DNA of 64,000 bases from Rhyzopertha dominica (Eukaryota; Arthropoda; Insecta; Coleoptera; Bostrichidae). How positions within the stretch are numbered: position 1 is the stretch's first letter; each line of letters opens with the position of its first letter. Shown here one piece after another: positions 12,614 to 22,920 of this stretch. The position numbers were made by a program, and so were the translations under genes. The notes under the pieces were generated by a model. That model did not search any database. It saw nothing but the letters and a program-made list of their open reading frames with translations, and was not told the origin of the DNA. The stretch spans positions 25,911,786 through 25,975,785 of the forward strand of contig QCXZ01000041.1 in the NCBI GenBank assembly GCA_025024175.1, in the 5' to 3' direction.

Positions 12614-12649
12614 ATGTTTGCAAAGTACTTCGTCGTGGCATCCGTGTAA
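12614..12649 (+). CDS. Leader mini-ORF: env signal-peptide exon when spliced, uORF when not
   Basis: The ATG at 12614 is the first ATG after the 5' LTR. In unspliced RNA it opens an 11-codon hydrophobic, Phe/Val-rich frame that stops at TAA 12647-12649, inside the splice donor. If the donor after 12645 is joined to the acceptor at 17518, the same frame runs directly into env, giving a basic-then-hydrophobic start typical of a signal peptide. The env body itself has no usable ATG or leader at its 5' end, which supports this reading. Errantivirus env genes are known to be expressed from spliced RNA. Confidence 0.65.
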   Translation: MFAKYFVVASV

Positions 12650-12651
12650 GT
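12646..12651 (+). promoter_or_regulatory. Splice donor for subgenomic env RNA
   Basis: GTAAGT, a perfect metazoan donor, right after codon position 2 of the leader mini-ORF. It pairs in phase with the acceptor at 17517-17518. Confidence 0.65.
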
Positions 12652-12787
12652 ACATTTGTTTTATCTTTTCACATATATCACAGAACATTTCGCGGACGAA
12701 ATATTTAAAGCCCTAAGTTTGAGGTTGGATAATTTATCAGAATCAGAAGAAGAAGAAGTAATTGCAAGTCAGGTACATATTAATAAC

Positions 12788-13843
12788 ATGGCTTTTAACG
12801 CTGAATTTCTAAAATGCATCCCCGAATTCGATGGGAATCCTACAGAATTACATAGATTCATTAGTACAAGTGATAGTATTATTAATAATTTTTACGACCG
12901 AGCAAATCCGGCAAGTTTCATGAACACTTTCATTTTAAACTCGATTATCAATAGACTATCTGGAACGGCAAAATTAGTAGCAAATATTCAAAATGTATCC
13001 ACATGGCAAGAATTAAAAACAACCTTGTATAGCCACTTTGCGGATCAAAGAGACGAGGCATGTTTAAATAGAGACCTCATAATGTTGAAACAAATTCAGA
13101 ATGAAACCCCCCAACAATTTCACGATAAATGCTTACAATTATTAAATACAATATGTTCGTACATCGACATCCATGAACAGACGGTTGAGGCAAGAACACT
13201 AAAAAGAGAATTTTACTTAACTTTAACGCTAAGAACATTTCTATCAGGTTTAAGGGAACCTTTAGGTACCACTATACGTAGCATGAAACCGAGCAATTTG
13301 AACGAAGCTTTACAATTTATTGTCCAAGAAGAGAATGCACATCGACTACGAAACTACTCGCACCCAGTAAACTCGACAAAACCAAAATTTAACCATTTTA
13401 ACAATCAAAATAGATATAATAGCTTTAACCAACGTGGACAAAATTATATTCCACAAAATTTCTCATATAGGCCAAATTCAACGCCATTTCCGTCACAACC
13501 GATAGATATAAGACCAAGGCCAATACACAATCAAAAATTCTTTACGAATAAACAAGTTTTTGGAAGTTCTCGATCAAATGTAAATACAAACAGAAATGCT
13601 TTCGCACCAAAACGTAATTATCAACAACAGTATGAACCGACACCAATGTCTATTTCGACTAGGCAAACGTACAGACCAAATTATCAAAATAATAATCAGC
13701 AATCAAACTTTAATCAACAAAGTAGTTATCAGAGACCGACTTTTATCTCTGAGGAACTGTTTAACGCAGAAGCAAAAAAATCTGAAAATGTTAAAGCTCA
13801 ACAAAATTTTCGGATGAATCCAGGGCCAAGCAGCTCAAAGTAA
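12788..13843 (+). CDS. gag: Gag polyprotein of the provirus
   Basis: 351 residues from the ATG at 12788. This is the next ATG after the leader mini-ORF and is chosen over the longer open frame from 12656, which has no ATG there. Gag forms the virus-like particle. The first 200 residues look like a retrotransposon capsid fold (FDGNPTELHRFI, then WQELKTTLYSHFADQRDEA and LFLSGLREPL-like TFLSGLREPLGTTIRSMKP). The last 120 residues are Asn/Gln/Arg-rich and disordered, without a CCHC zinc knuckle, as in many errantiviruses, so RNA binding is probably by this basic tail. It ends at TAA 13841-13843, overlapping pol in the -1 frame. Confidence 0.9.
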   Translation: MAFNAEFLKCIPEFDGNPTELHRFISTSDSIINNFYDRANPASFMNTFILNSIINRLSGTAKLVANIQNVSTWQELKTTLYSHFADQRDEACLNRDLIMLKQIQNETPQQFHDKCLQLLNTICSYIDIHEQTVEARTLKREFYLTLTLRTFLSGLREPLGTTIRSMKPSNLNEALQFIVQEENAHRLRNYSHPVNSTKPKFNHFNNQNRYNSFNQRGQNYIPQNFSYRPNSTPFPSQPIDIRPRPIHNQKFFTNKQVFGSSRSNVNTNRNAFAPKRNYQQQYEPTPMSISTRQTYRPNYQNNNQQSNFNQQSSYQRPTFISEELFNAEAKKSENVKAQQNFRMNPGPSSSK

Positions 13844-16800
13844 TAGATTTTCATCATGTCGATCATAACAAGTTACCATTTATTTATATTCCTAGTTATA
13901 AATTAAAACTATTAATTGATACAGGTAGCTCGAACTCTTTCATTAACCCCGAAGTAGCATCTAAATATTTTTGTAAAGATATTAAAAATGACCCAATCGT
14001 AATTTCAACCGTGTACCAGGAAAACATTGTTCCACAATCGATAGAGATACCTGCATTTAATCGTTTTATGATTCCATATCCACTAGATATTAAGTTTCAT
14101 ATTCTAAAATTTCACGAATACTTTGACGGTTTAATAGGGTTTGATATATTAAAAAAATTACAAGCAAAATTAGACTTAGTAAATTCAATGTTAACTACTC
14201 CTCACGTAAGTATTCAGTTACACTACACAAGAAATAATCAGCCACCAATAATTTCGTATGACATTCCTGCAAGAAGTCAAAAGGTTATTAAATTACCAGT
14301 AGATCAAGAAAGTGGAGAAATAATAATACCATACATGAAATTACAAGGATGTGAAATCCCCGAAACTTTAACAGTCTCAAAAGATAACTTTGCAATTACT
14401 ACTATAAACAACAGTACAGATAAACCAGTAAAATTCGATTTGTTTAAGCCGATAAGAGTAGAAAATTTCAATCAAGTAAACACCACAAAATTATTTAACA
14501 TTGAATACAATCAATTGCGAAACAAGAAAAACGTGCCAAAAATTCCTGTTGATTTATCAAAAATACGACTAGATCACTGTAATTACGAGGAACGTTCAAA
14601 ATTGTTACAACTAATTCAGCAATACTCAGAGATTTTTTATAAAGAAGGTGACTCTTTAACTTTTACAAATCAAATTAAACACAGAATCAGAACAAAAGAT
14701 GAAATACCAGTCTATACTAAAACATATCGCTATCCGTTTGTTCACAAGGAAGAAGTTCAAAGGCAAATTAAGGGAATGCTAGAACAAGGTATAATTAGGC
14801 CAAGTGAATCACCATGGTCATCACCAATTTGGGTGGTACCAAAGAAATTAGATGCCTCTGGAAAACAAAAATGGAGAGTCGTGGTAGATTACAGAAAATT
14901 AAACGAAAAAACTATTGACGATAAATATCCGTTGCCAAATATTACTGATGTATTGGATAAATTAGGAAAAGCCAACTATTTCACTACACTAGACTTAGCG
15001 TCAGGTTACCATCAAATAGAAATTCACCCAGACGATGTAGAAAAAACGGCGTTTACTACAGAAAACGGACATTTCGAATTTTTAAGGATGAGTTTCGGCC
15101 TTAAGAATGCGCCTGCAAGTTTTCAAAGAGTAATGGATAATATTTTACGTGGTATTCAAAATGAAAAATGTTTAGTGTATCTTGATGACATCATAATTTT
15201 CTCAACATCCTTAGAAGAACATTTAACAAATCTAAAGTCAGTATTTGAGCGGTTAAGACAAACTAATTTCAAAATTCAACTGGACAAATCAGAATTTTTG
15301 CGAAAGGAAGTTAGTTATTTAGGACATATAATCACACCAAATGGAGTTAAACCTAATCCAGATAAAATTGAAGCTATCAAAAACTTTCCCATTCCAAAAA
15401 ATCAGAAACAGATTAAATCATTCCTTGGATTGTTAGGCTATTATCGTAGGTTCATTAAGGACTTTGCAAAAATCACAAAACCTCTAACAATTTGTTTAAA
15501 GAAAGATGCCAAAGTGGAACACACCAATGAGTTTGTCAAATGTTTTGAATTATGTAAAAATTTATTAATTAACGATCCGATACTCCAGTACCCAGATTTT
15601 GAAAAATCATTCAATCTAACTACCGATGCAAGTAATTATGCCATTGGCGCCGTCCTATCTCAAGGAACTATAGGAAAAGATTTACCAGTAGCTTATGCCT
15701 CACGTACTTTGAACGACCACGAGAAAAATTATTCAACTATCGAAAAAGAATTATTAGCAATAGTGTGGGCGACAAAATATTTCAGACCATATTTGTATGG
15801 CAGAAAATTCAAAATTGTCACGGATCACAAACCTTTACAATGGCTTTTCTCTTTAAAAGAACCCGGTTCAAAACTTGTAAGATGGCGATTAAAATTAGAA
15901 GAATTCGACTACGAAATAATTCATAAAAAAGGCAAATTAAATAAAAATGCCGACGCCTTAAGCAGAGCTGAAATTAATACAAAGGAAGAAACCAAAAACA
16001 TCTTCGAATATATAAATCAGTTTAACCAAGAAATAACGTCTCAAGAAAATTTGTCAAACACAGCCACATCACGGCAACAATTTAAAGAAACTAATGAATC
16101 AGTTCAGGTAAATTTAGACGAGGACGAAATCATTGATTTAATCACAGTACATTCAAATTCATCTGAAGAACCGATAGTAGAAATTCCAATTACCGATATG
16201 CCTTTAAATTATGCATCAAATCAAGTCGTTATGAGTTCAGTACATCACTCTCCAGCAAAAGTTAAAATACAAAAATTTTTTGATTACAAACAGAGATTTT
16301 ATGTTCAAATAGCAGAAAAACAAGATATTATTAATTTCGTTAAAGAATACACCGTCCCAAATGTAGCATATGTAATTTATTTTGAAAACGAAAATTTATA
16401 CAAGACATTTTGCACTGTTGTTCAAAAAACATTTAAATACCCCTCGTACAAGTTCAGACGAACCACAATCAAGTTAGTTGATATTGAAGATAATGATGAA
16501 ATCGATTTAACTATTAGAAATTACCATGAAGGCAAATCCAATCATAGAGGTATCGAAGAAACTGAAAGCCGTATAAAGCAAAAATACTATTTTCCACAAA
16601 TGCGTAAACTTATTCAAAATTTCATAAACAATTGTGATATATGTAAACAAAGCAAGTATGATAGAAACCCAATCAAACCTAAATTTAACGTAGTTCCGGT
16701 TCCAGCGAAACCATTTGATACGATACACATTGACACGTTCCAACTCGAAAAACAGAAATTTCTTACTTTAATAGACAGCTTTTCGCGTTATGCTCAAGCA

Positions 16801-17505
16801 TACCCCTTGAATTCATTAAACTCGATTGAAATAATTGACAGTCTCATACAGTATTTTTCACATCATGGCATACCCAAAATTATTGTAGTAGATAACGGTA
16901 CAGAATTTAAAAACTCAGTTTTAAAGGAATTATTGGAAGTGCACAAAATACAAGTTCATTTTATAACTCCACATCACCCCGAATCAAACGGCATAATAGA
17001 ACGATTACATTCCACTTTATTAGAACACATACGATTGTTAAACACGCAAGGATTCAAAGAAGATAATATTTTACAGAAAATGAAATACGCCATATTAGCT
17101 TACAATAATTCTATTCACACTGTAACTAAGCATAAACCAATAGATTTAGTCACAGGTCACATTAGTACCGAAGACCCATTTAATATTAACTTAGAAAAAG
17201 AATTATTAAACGATTATATAGAAAAACATAGGCAAACTACACAAAAGTTATATTCACATCTAAATACTAAGTTACAAGAAAATAAAGAGAAACTAATGGC
17301 AAAAGTAAACGAAAATCGCGAAGAAATTAATGTAACTCCAGAACAAGAAGTTAATCAAAGAATTTTTAATAGAAATAAGAAAGCTAACAAGTATCAACCC
17401 AAAAGTAAGGTACAAGAATACGATCCCAGTAAGAAAATTATTATTTTGGACAATCGTAAAGTCCATGTATCAAACATTAGAAGACCTCCAGTAAAACAAA
17501 ATTAA
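13786..17505 (+). CDS. pol: Pol polyprotein: protease, reverse transcriptase, RNase H, integrase
   Basis: Open in the -1 frame from 13786 (after a TGA at 13783) to TAA at 17503-17505; the protein is made by frameshifting from gag rather than from its own ATG. Order: aspartic protease with LLIDTGSS near 13924; RT with VVPKKLDASGKQKWRVVVDY (about 14830) and YLDD at 15178-15189; RNase H with TTDASNYAIGAVL (about 15617) and TDHKPLQWLF; integrase with an HHCC zinc domain (H near 16523, CDIC near 16634) and a D,D,E core (HIDTF near 16730, VDNGTEFKN near 16890, ESNGIIERL near 16983). All catalytic residues are present, so it looks functional. The first ATG in this frame (14011) lies inside the protease and is not a credible start. 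Confidence 0.92.
13804..13810 (+). promoter_or_regulatory. Candidate -1 ribosomal frameshift site
   Basis: AAATTTT sits in the gag frame as A AAT TTT, the X XXY YYZ pattern. A slip of one base back enters the pol frame, which is then open through the gag stop into the protease. An upstream TGA in the pol frame at 13783-13785 limits where the shift can occur. Confidence 0.6.
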
Positions 17506-17516
17506 TTATTCTTTTC

Positions 17517-17518
17517 AG
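17517..17518 (+). promoter_or_regulatory. Splice acceptor for env
   Basis: TTATTCTTTTCAG, a pyrimidine-rich tract and AG, ends at 17518, 13 bases after the pol stop and directly before the env open frame. Confidence 0.7.
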
Positions 17519-19262
17519 ATTGCTACAATACGGAAATGCTGTGCAAAACGAAGAAATTACGCTTAATGCTTTAGAAAAAGGCTCAGGACTATTTGTTAAT
17601 AAGCTTGGAAATGCTAAATTGCGGCAAGCAGACAAAAAGATATTATTTTACAGAGATTTAAATCCACTGGTCCATGAATTATCAAAATTAGACATACACG
17701 TTACAAATTTATACAAAAACATATCTACAATGCCAAATTATAGATTTTCCGCAGAACTTATAAATTTCATTAAGGTATTAAACATTACCAAACACAGTGT
17801 AGAGAACAAATTACTCGAAATTCTCCCATTAGAAGGTATAAATAAGCAAAAATCCCGACGAATAAAAAGAGGACTCATCAATGGTTTAGGATCTATTTTT
17901 AAAGCGATCACAGGAAATTTGGACGCCAATGACGGACAACATTTTGAAGATTTGATACAGAAACTAAATTCTAACGAAATCAAGCTACAGAAACAAGTAA
18001 AAGATAATCACATATTATCAACGGTATTAGTAAACAAATTTAATGATAGTTTGAATCAAATTTCACATTACCAAAGGTTGCTCAGTTCAAAATTACTAAT
18101 AATACAACAATTCATAAATAAGAAAATTAAGCAGGACTCCCTGAATGCTATTAGAGATGTTATACTACAAATATTAAGTACTTATCAAGCCATAAACGAT
18201 AAACTAGAAGATATTGAAAATTCAATTGCTTTTTCAAAATTACAAACATTACATCCTAGTATAATTACTCAAAAAGATTTGTTATTTGAATTAAAACGCT
18301 TTGATCAAACTTTAAATCACTTTCCACTTGACTTAACCTTAGAAAATATTCATTTAATTGAAAAAATTATTAACGTTGACAGTTACATGTTTAACAATAA
18401 ACTAACATTCATTTTATCGATTCCAGTAACTTATAATTTCACTTTTGAATATTTCCAATTAGTGCCAGTACCAAAACCATTATTTAATAATCCAGATGTA
18501 TATTCAGTGATAATACCAAGCTCAAACTTTGTATTAAAATCACAAATGTACTTTTCTCTCGATCCACGTCGCTGCACAAAATTAAGTCAATTATATTATT
18601 GTCATCACGCAAATTTACGAGAATTTCCGGACAACGACAACAATTGCGAAATTTCAATTTTAACAAATAAACTTTCACACGAGAAATGCAAAGAAATCCA
18701 TACACATATGGCACAGAACGTAATATTTCAAATTGAGAACACCAGCAAATGGATTGGAGTATTTCCAAACATAACTACCCTAAAATTGGATTGTAACAAC
18801 AAAAAACCACAAAAGCTCGTACAGGGAACATACTTAATCGACATTCCACGCACCTGCAAAATTTACACGCCGAATGGAATATTAGCCAACGAAGCTACAT
18901 CTCTTGAACAAACCGAAGAAATTGAATTTGAACTAAAAAATACAAAAATACTGCAACCAAAGGTCAATTTGACAATGGAACATTTCGAAAATAATTTCCA
19001 AAATCTACCAATGCTCAAGGACCATGTTGAATACATTGAGGAATTAGCCGTGCCCACGAATTTTCAAACACCATGGGTGATCATCGTAGCCACNATTATA
19101 ATAATTATACTAATACTTTTTATATGTTTTAAATGCCTAAGATATCCGCACCAACGACTCTGGACCGTCCGTCAAAGAAGAGGAAGAAACAACCCTGAAA
19201 ATCAACAAGAAGCCATTGACCTGACCAACGTCCAGTTACCTACCCGTATGGTCAGCTCTTAA
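17519..19262 (+). CDS. env: Env: F-type fusion glycoprotein of the provirus (3' exon)
   Basis: About 580 codons open to TAA at 19260-19262. It would be a membrane fusion protein resembling baculovirus F, as in errantiviruses. Counting from 17520: furin-like RIKR at residues 114-117, followed by GLINGLGSIFKAITGNLD, the conserved fusion-peptide region; a helical middle; a Cys-containing region with C, CHH, C and C (about residues 350-450); a transmembrane helix at about 518-540 (PWVIIVA then Ile-rich); and a 40-residue basic tail. No ATG begins the frame, so the start is supplied by the leader exon at 12614. One N at about 19094 makes a single unknown residue in the membrane helix. No stop or frameshift was seen. 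Confidence 0.9.
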
Positions 19263-19271
19263 GGAGGGAGG
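19261..19271 (+). other. Polypurine tract
   Basis: AAGGAGGGAGG, all purine, directly before the 3' LTR and overlapping the env stop codon. It primes plus-strand DNA synthesis in this class. Confidence 0.85.
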
Positions 19272-19573
19272 AATTATAGAACACTCCTCGTATACACATC
19301 AAAGGACCAGACAATAGAGGATCCATTGATTCCACACGTGCCTCCAGTGAAGACAATGGGACCATTAGTAATTAGATGCTTAAATCATGGAATGTGATCA
19401 GACTCAGCATTTCCTGTCATATAAAAATGAAAGTTGTAAACAAATAACGGAGAACGTAGAAAATATCGCATGTACACGGTTAGATACTTGTCAGTCTGTA
19501 ATCCGTAAATTTTATGTATTATTAAAAATAAATAGTTTTTAAAAACGGGTTTCCACAATTGAAAAACATAATT
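19272..19573 (+). repeat. 3' LTR
   Basis: 302 bp matching 12047-12348 with no difference found by eye. It contains AATAAA at 19527-19532, the probable polyadenylation signal. It is followed by the CGCG target duplication at 19574-19577. Confidence 0.95.
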
Positions 19574-19579
19574 CGCGCC

Positions 19580-21440
19580 CATAAACCGACCGATTGATGC
19601 AACCTGTAGAGTAAAGTAGACCTTGGGACTGGCGTACCGCAGAAAAATGGCCGACACCTACGTTAGCACTAATATAGCGTATTATTCTGTCTTCTATCAT
19701 AGTTCCTCTTTAGCTAATTTTTCTTTTCTTCCGTCTTATTTTGCCATGATTCGGTACTCCCCGTATTAATTTTTAATATAGTGATCTGCAATCGAGTAAT
19801 TGAGCTATGAACGCTTCACAATACATGACAGTGTTAATGTATGTCAGCAAAGCTAGACTATTGTCATAATTTTTCTCTAGTACTCATCTGAGTAGTTTGA
19901 CGGCTGATTTAGCTTGACCATTAGACTACTGGTAGTCCGGACTTATCCATTTAAATACGTAATTCTTAGCAAAGTGTTTGAAATTACAACTAGCCTTCCA
20001 TTGTTCGTTCTAAATACATCTGCGATTCCGTGACGTAACTACCAACTTAGTTAGGTGGTGATTTATGAAGTCGCCAAACTATTTCTCTAGCTCTAGAAAT
20101 GCAGTTTAATTCTAAATACCCATCATTAATTCTCAATAGACACGCTTTCTTTAGGATTTTGGAATGAACAAGCGATCCTCATGGCATAATTCCCCTATAT
20201 TGCCAAAGCTTGTCTATGTTTATAATATGGTTGAGTCTGTTTCATTTCATTTTATTAGGCCACCCCTGCACATTATATTCTTTAACGTGCTAACATTTGT
20301 TCTTTTGAAATGATATCGACGGAGATAAAACATCTCTTGGAACTTCCAAACATGTCGCACCTACGTATATTTTACTGTCACTATGAACTTCATCACTGTC
20401 TTCAGTACCTTCAGAAAGCGGCACCCTTCATAAAGCGTCTGGTACAAAGAATCCATTTGTTTGTTTCCTTTGAGACTAAAATAACTATCAAACATTCATG
20501 GTCGATAAAAATTTCGAACTTATATCCTAACAATAATTGCTCTAGACGAACTGTTACGGGGTGTGATCAAGATATCATCTATATGTATAAGTACTAGTAT
20601 ACTGTCCATATTAAAGCGTTTTACTAGTACACTGATCCTTTTCAACTGCAGGTACATTAGTAATCTCAAATATATGCATATAACTAAACCGCCCAAGCAG
20701 AGTAATCAATCTAGTGTATTTGCGACTAAGGACTATAACTACCAAAAGTTGAGGTTTAAGTCCAGTTTGGTAAAAATGCGAGCTTCTTTCGGTGTTGCAA
20801 GTGTTGCAATCTCAGGTGATAGTTGATAGCCTTTGCATATAACAAATTTATTAAGTTTAGTTTAGCCACCACAAATGCCCTTTTAATTGTCTTTTATTTT
20901 GGAACCAGTACCGTTGGTAAACGTTTCTTCAATTTTCTCTGCAACTCCATCTCTAGCCATCATTTTTCACTCTTCCATCTACGCCTACGGTTGTACAGGC
21001 AGCAAAACTCCTTCTAGTCTAGCGCAAGCAAACAGTATTGATTTCCTTTTGAAACACAGCTTTTGTGTTGAAACCTTTTCAAACTGACAAAAAACTGCGG
21101 ATATGATTTTAAAATGGTTTTTTGGTAATGTCGATTACTTTATCCACGTTTAAGAAAGCTTTTTAGCTTCCAAGTGATTAGTTCTTCTAAAGCTGGTTGT
21201 ACCAGTAACTTTGATATTTTGTTTTCAACTTTAGGCCTAACTTTCCACGATTTTTTTTGCCTCTTATCCTACTACATTTATAGCGTCACCTATTTCACTA
21301 CATTTGATCTGGCGAACTGTTGGGTATAAGACATTTCGGTCTCGCTATTTGTTTCTCTAGCTATTCCGGAAATTTTTTCATTCGACAATAGACTGCGAAA
21401 TGTCCTGCTAATTTGCATTTTATACAGCGAGTTTTGTTAG
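19580..21440 (-). mobile_element. Decayed LTR-retrotransposon relic
   Basis: Minus-strand readings give a Gag-type zinc knuckle CIKCKLAGHFAVYC near 21390-21430 and, downstream on that strand, an RT catalytic segment VLIHIDDILITP near 20560-20600 followed by FDSYFSLKGNKQ. The order fits gag then pol. Stops and frameshifts are dense, no LTRs were recognised, and the class (Ty3/gypsy or other) is uncertain. A short segment at 19645-19681 is an inverted match to 9922-9958, a separate older repeat. Confidence 0.55.
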
Positions 21441-22752
21441 CTAGGTTTTTTTTAGATTATTCGGTGTTCTCGTTTTCCCGCATTTCCAGCATGCCTTCCC
21501 CTCTTGCCTTTATTTACATACCAATTCTCTGTTCCGATGCATTCATCTGCTTCTTTCGATGTGTACATTGTACATTGACACTTTCACGAATTGTTTGACT
21601 CGCATCTTCTGTTTTTGCTCTGAGCAACTTATTTTCTTCTTTAATTGTTTGTTTCCATTTTGTGTCTCGAACGCATACAGCTATTCCATATCTAATAAGG
21701 TCATTATCCGAGCCTTTGTATATTCAACTTTTATCGAGATAAATTAAAGCATATTGAAGGCTTCTACTTTACCTAACATTCTACCACACTTTCGATGCTG
21801 TATAATAACTTCAATACGGGATTGCTAGGAACAGCTGTGATATATTGGGATATTGTATTCTTAGCCTTCAAACATCGGGATTATCCTAAGGTACTAAGGT
21901 ACTAACCTGAGGCCGTTGCTGTTCTTATTATTTATTACCGATCTCGTCGGTGTAATCAATTGTTGCAAATTGATACGTGCGATCATTTTTCAATAAAAAT
22001 GTTGTACGTGGAGTATACTAATATGGTTTTATTTGTAGAAACTGTTAGAGTACGTTTCACTGATTTAGTTTCCTGTTTATGGAATAGCTGAAATCCGTAC
22101 AAAAAATTATTATTTTATATACAGGCCGATGAAACCTATGGTACTTATCCTTTTTGAGGTTGCAACCATCGGTTACTATTGAATAGATTGTGTGTATGTA
22201 AACACAACTTTCAGTATTAGTAATCAAATTTCTATGACAGTCCATTGTTTTTGAAGAGTTTGGGCTTTTGCTACCATCTTTGAACGAAATGTTGTCTACT
22301 AAGACACAACTAAGCAATGCGTTTTGTGTAAATCACCTTATTTTATGTAAAATTAATGAAATTAATGTCTGAAAAACTGATGTTAGGTTTATTAATAAGT
22401 TAGTAGATGATGTACGTTTTTCGATTTTATGGGCAATGGCCTATCTTTGTGAATTCGGCACTTCTCAAAATTCTGGTACTAATGTGAACAATTTCTCCTG
22501 ATCTGATTAGTTATTTTAACATTAGTATATTACAAAGGTACCAAAGTGTATACAAGAACGTTAGAATGCTGTCAGTCTGAATAACAAAAGATTGTTTTGG
22601 CTAAAAACGAGAAGCATCTACCACGATCGGTTTTGTGCATCCACGGTCTAGATTTAATTGAATTCATCAATCAAAATATACAAGAACAGTACCAATCATG
22701 CAAGCAAGTCCTTTTAATTTCTACATTAATGGCACTGTCATCGCTTTAACAG
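21440..22752. other. No recognised gene; probable teneurin intron
   Basis: AT-rich sequence with short random open frames. The next exon begins at 22753 with a TTTAACAG acceptor, so this is probably the end of a teneurin intron longer than 22 kb. Confidence 0.5.
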
Positions 22753-22920
22753 GTTTGACGTCTTAGTAAACGGGGGTGGTGCAGTTACTCTGCAGTTTCA
22801 ACGTTCACCGTTCCGACCTCTAACTAGGACAGTGTTCGTTCCATGGAATCAAATCGTCGTCCTGTCTCCTATCCACATGCAGCTTAGTGAAGAATCTGAG
22901 ACGCCGTCGTTACGAGCAAG
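22753..22920 (+). CDS. Teneurin exon 1 of window
   Basis: Follows CTTTAACAG and ends before GTAAGG. It encodes [15 protein letters not shown] and [10 protein letters not shown], the strongly conserved end of the TTR-like fold in teneurins (compare the WIPWN segment of vertebrate members). It starts with one base finishing a split codon and ends two bases into a codon. The preceding exon was not found in the 22.7 kb upstream. Confidence 0.85.

Larger units (their letters stand above)
12047..19573 (+). mobile_element. Full-length errantivirus-type Ty3/gypsy provirus with gag, pol and env
   Basis: A 7527-bp endogenous retrovirus. Two 302-bp LTRs (12047-12348 and 19272-19573) look identical, start AATTAT and end ATAATT, and are bounded by a 4-bp CGCG duplication. 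Next come a tRNA primer site, a leader with a splice donor, gag (12788-13843), pol in the -1 frame (to 17505), env (17519-19262) and a polypurine tract (19261-19271). All three reading frames are open apart from one N in env. Identical LTRs imply a very recent insertion. The LTR ends, Ser-tRNA-type primer site, lack of CCHC in gag and F-type env agree with the insect errantivirus group (17.6/297-like). It sits in sense orientation upstream of the visible teneurin exons, probably in a teneurin intron. Confidence 0.95.

Noticed and set aside
12656..12787. Gag starting at 12656
   Set aside because: The codon there is TTG, and no ATG exists in that frame before 12788.
13774..13780. A7 run as the gag-pol frameshift site
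   Set aside because: It is in the right register, but the -1 frame meets TGA at 13783-13785, so it cannot produce Pol.
14011..14013. Independent start of Pol at 14011
   Set aside because: The codon is GTG and lies downstream of the protease active site, which belongs to the same open frame.
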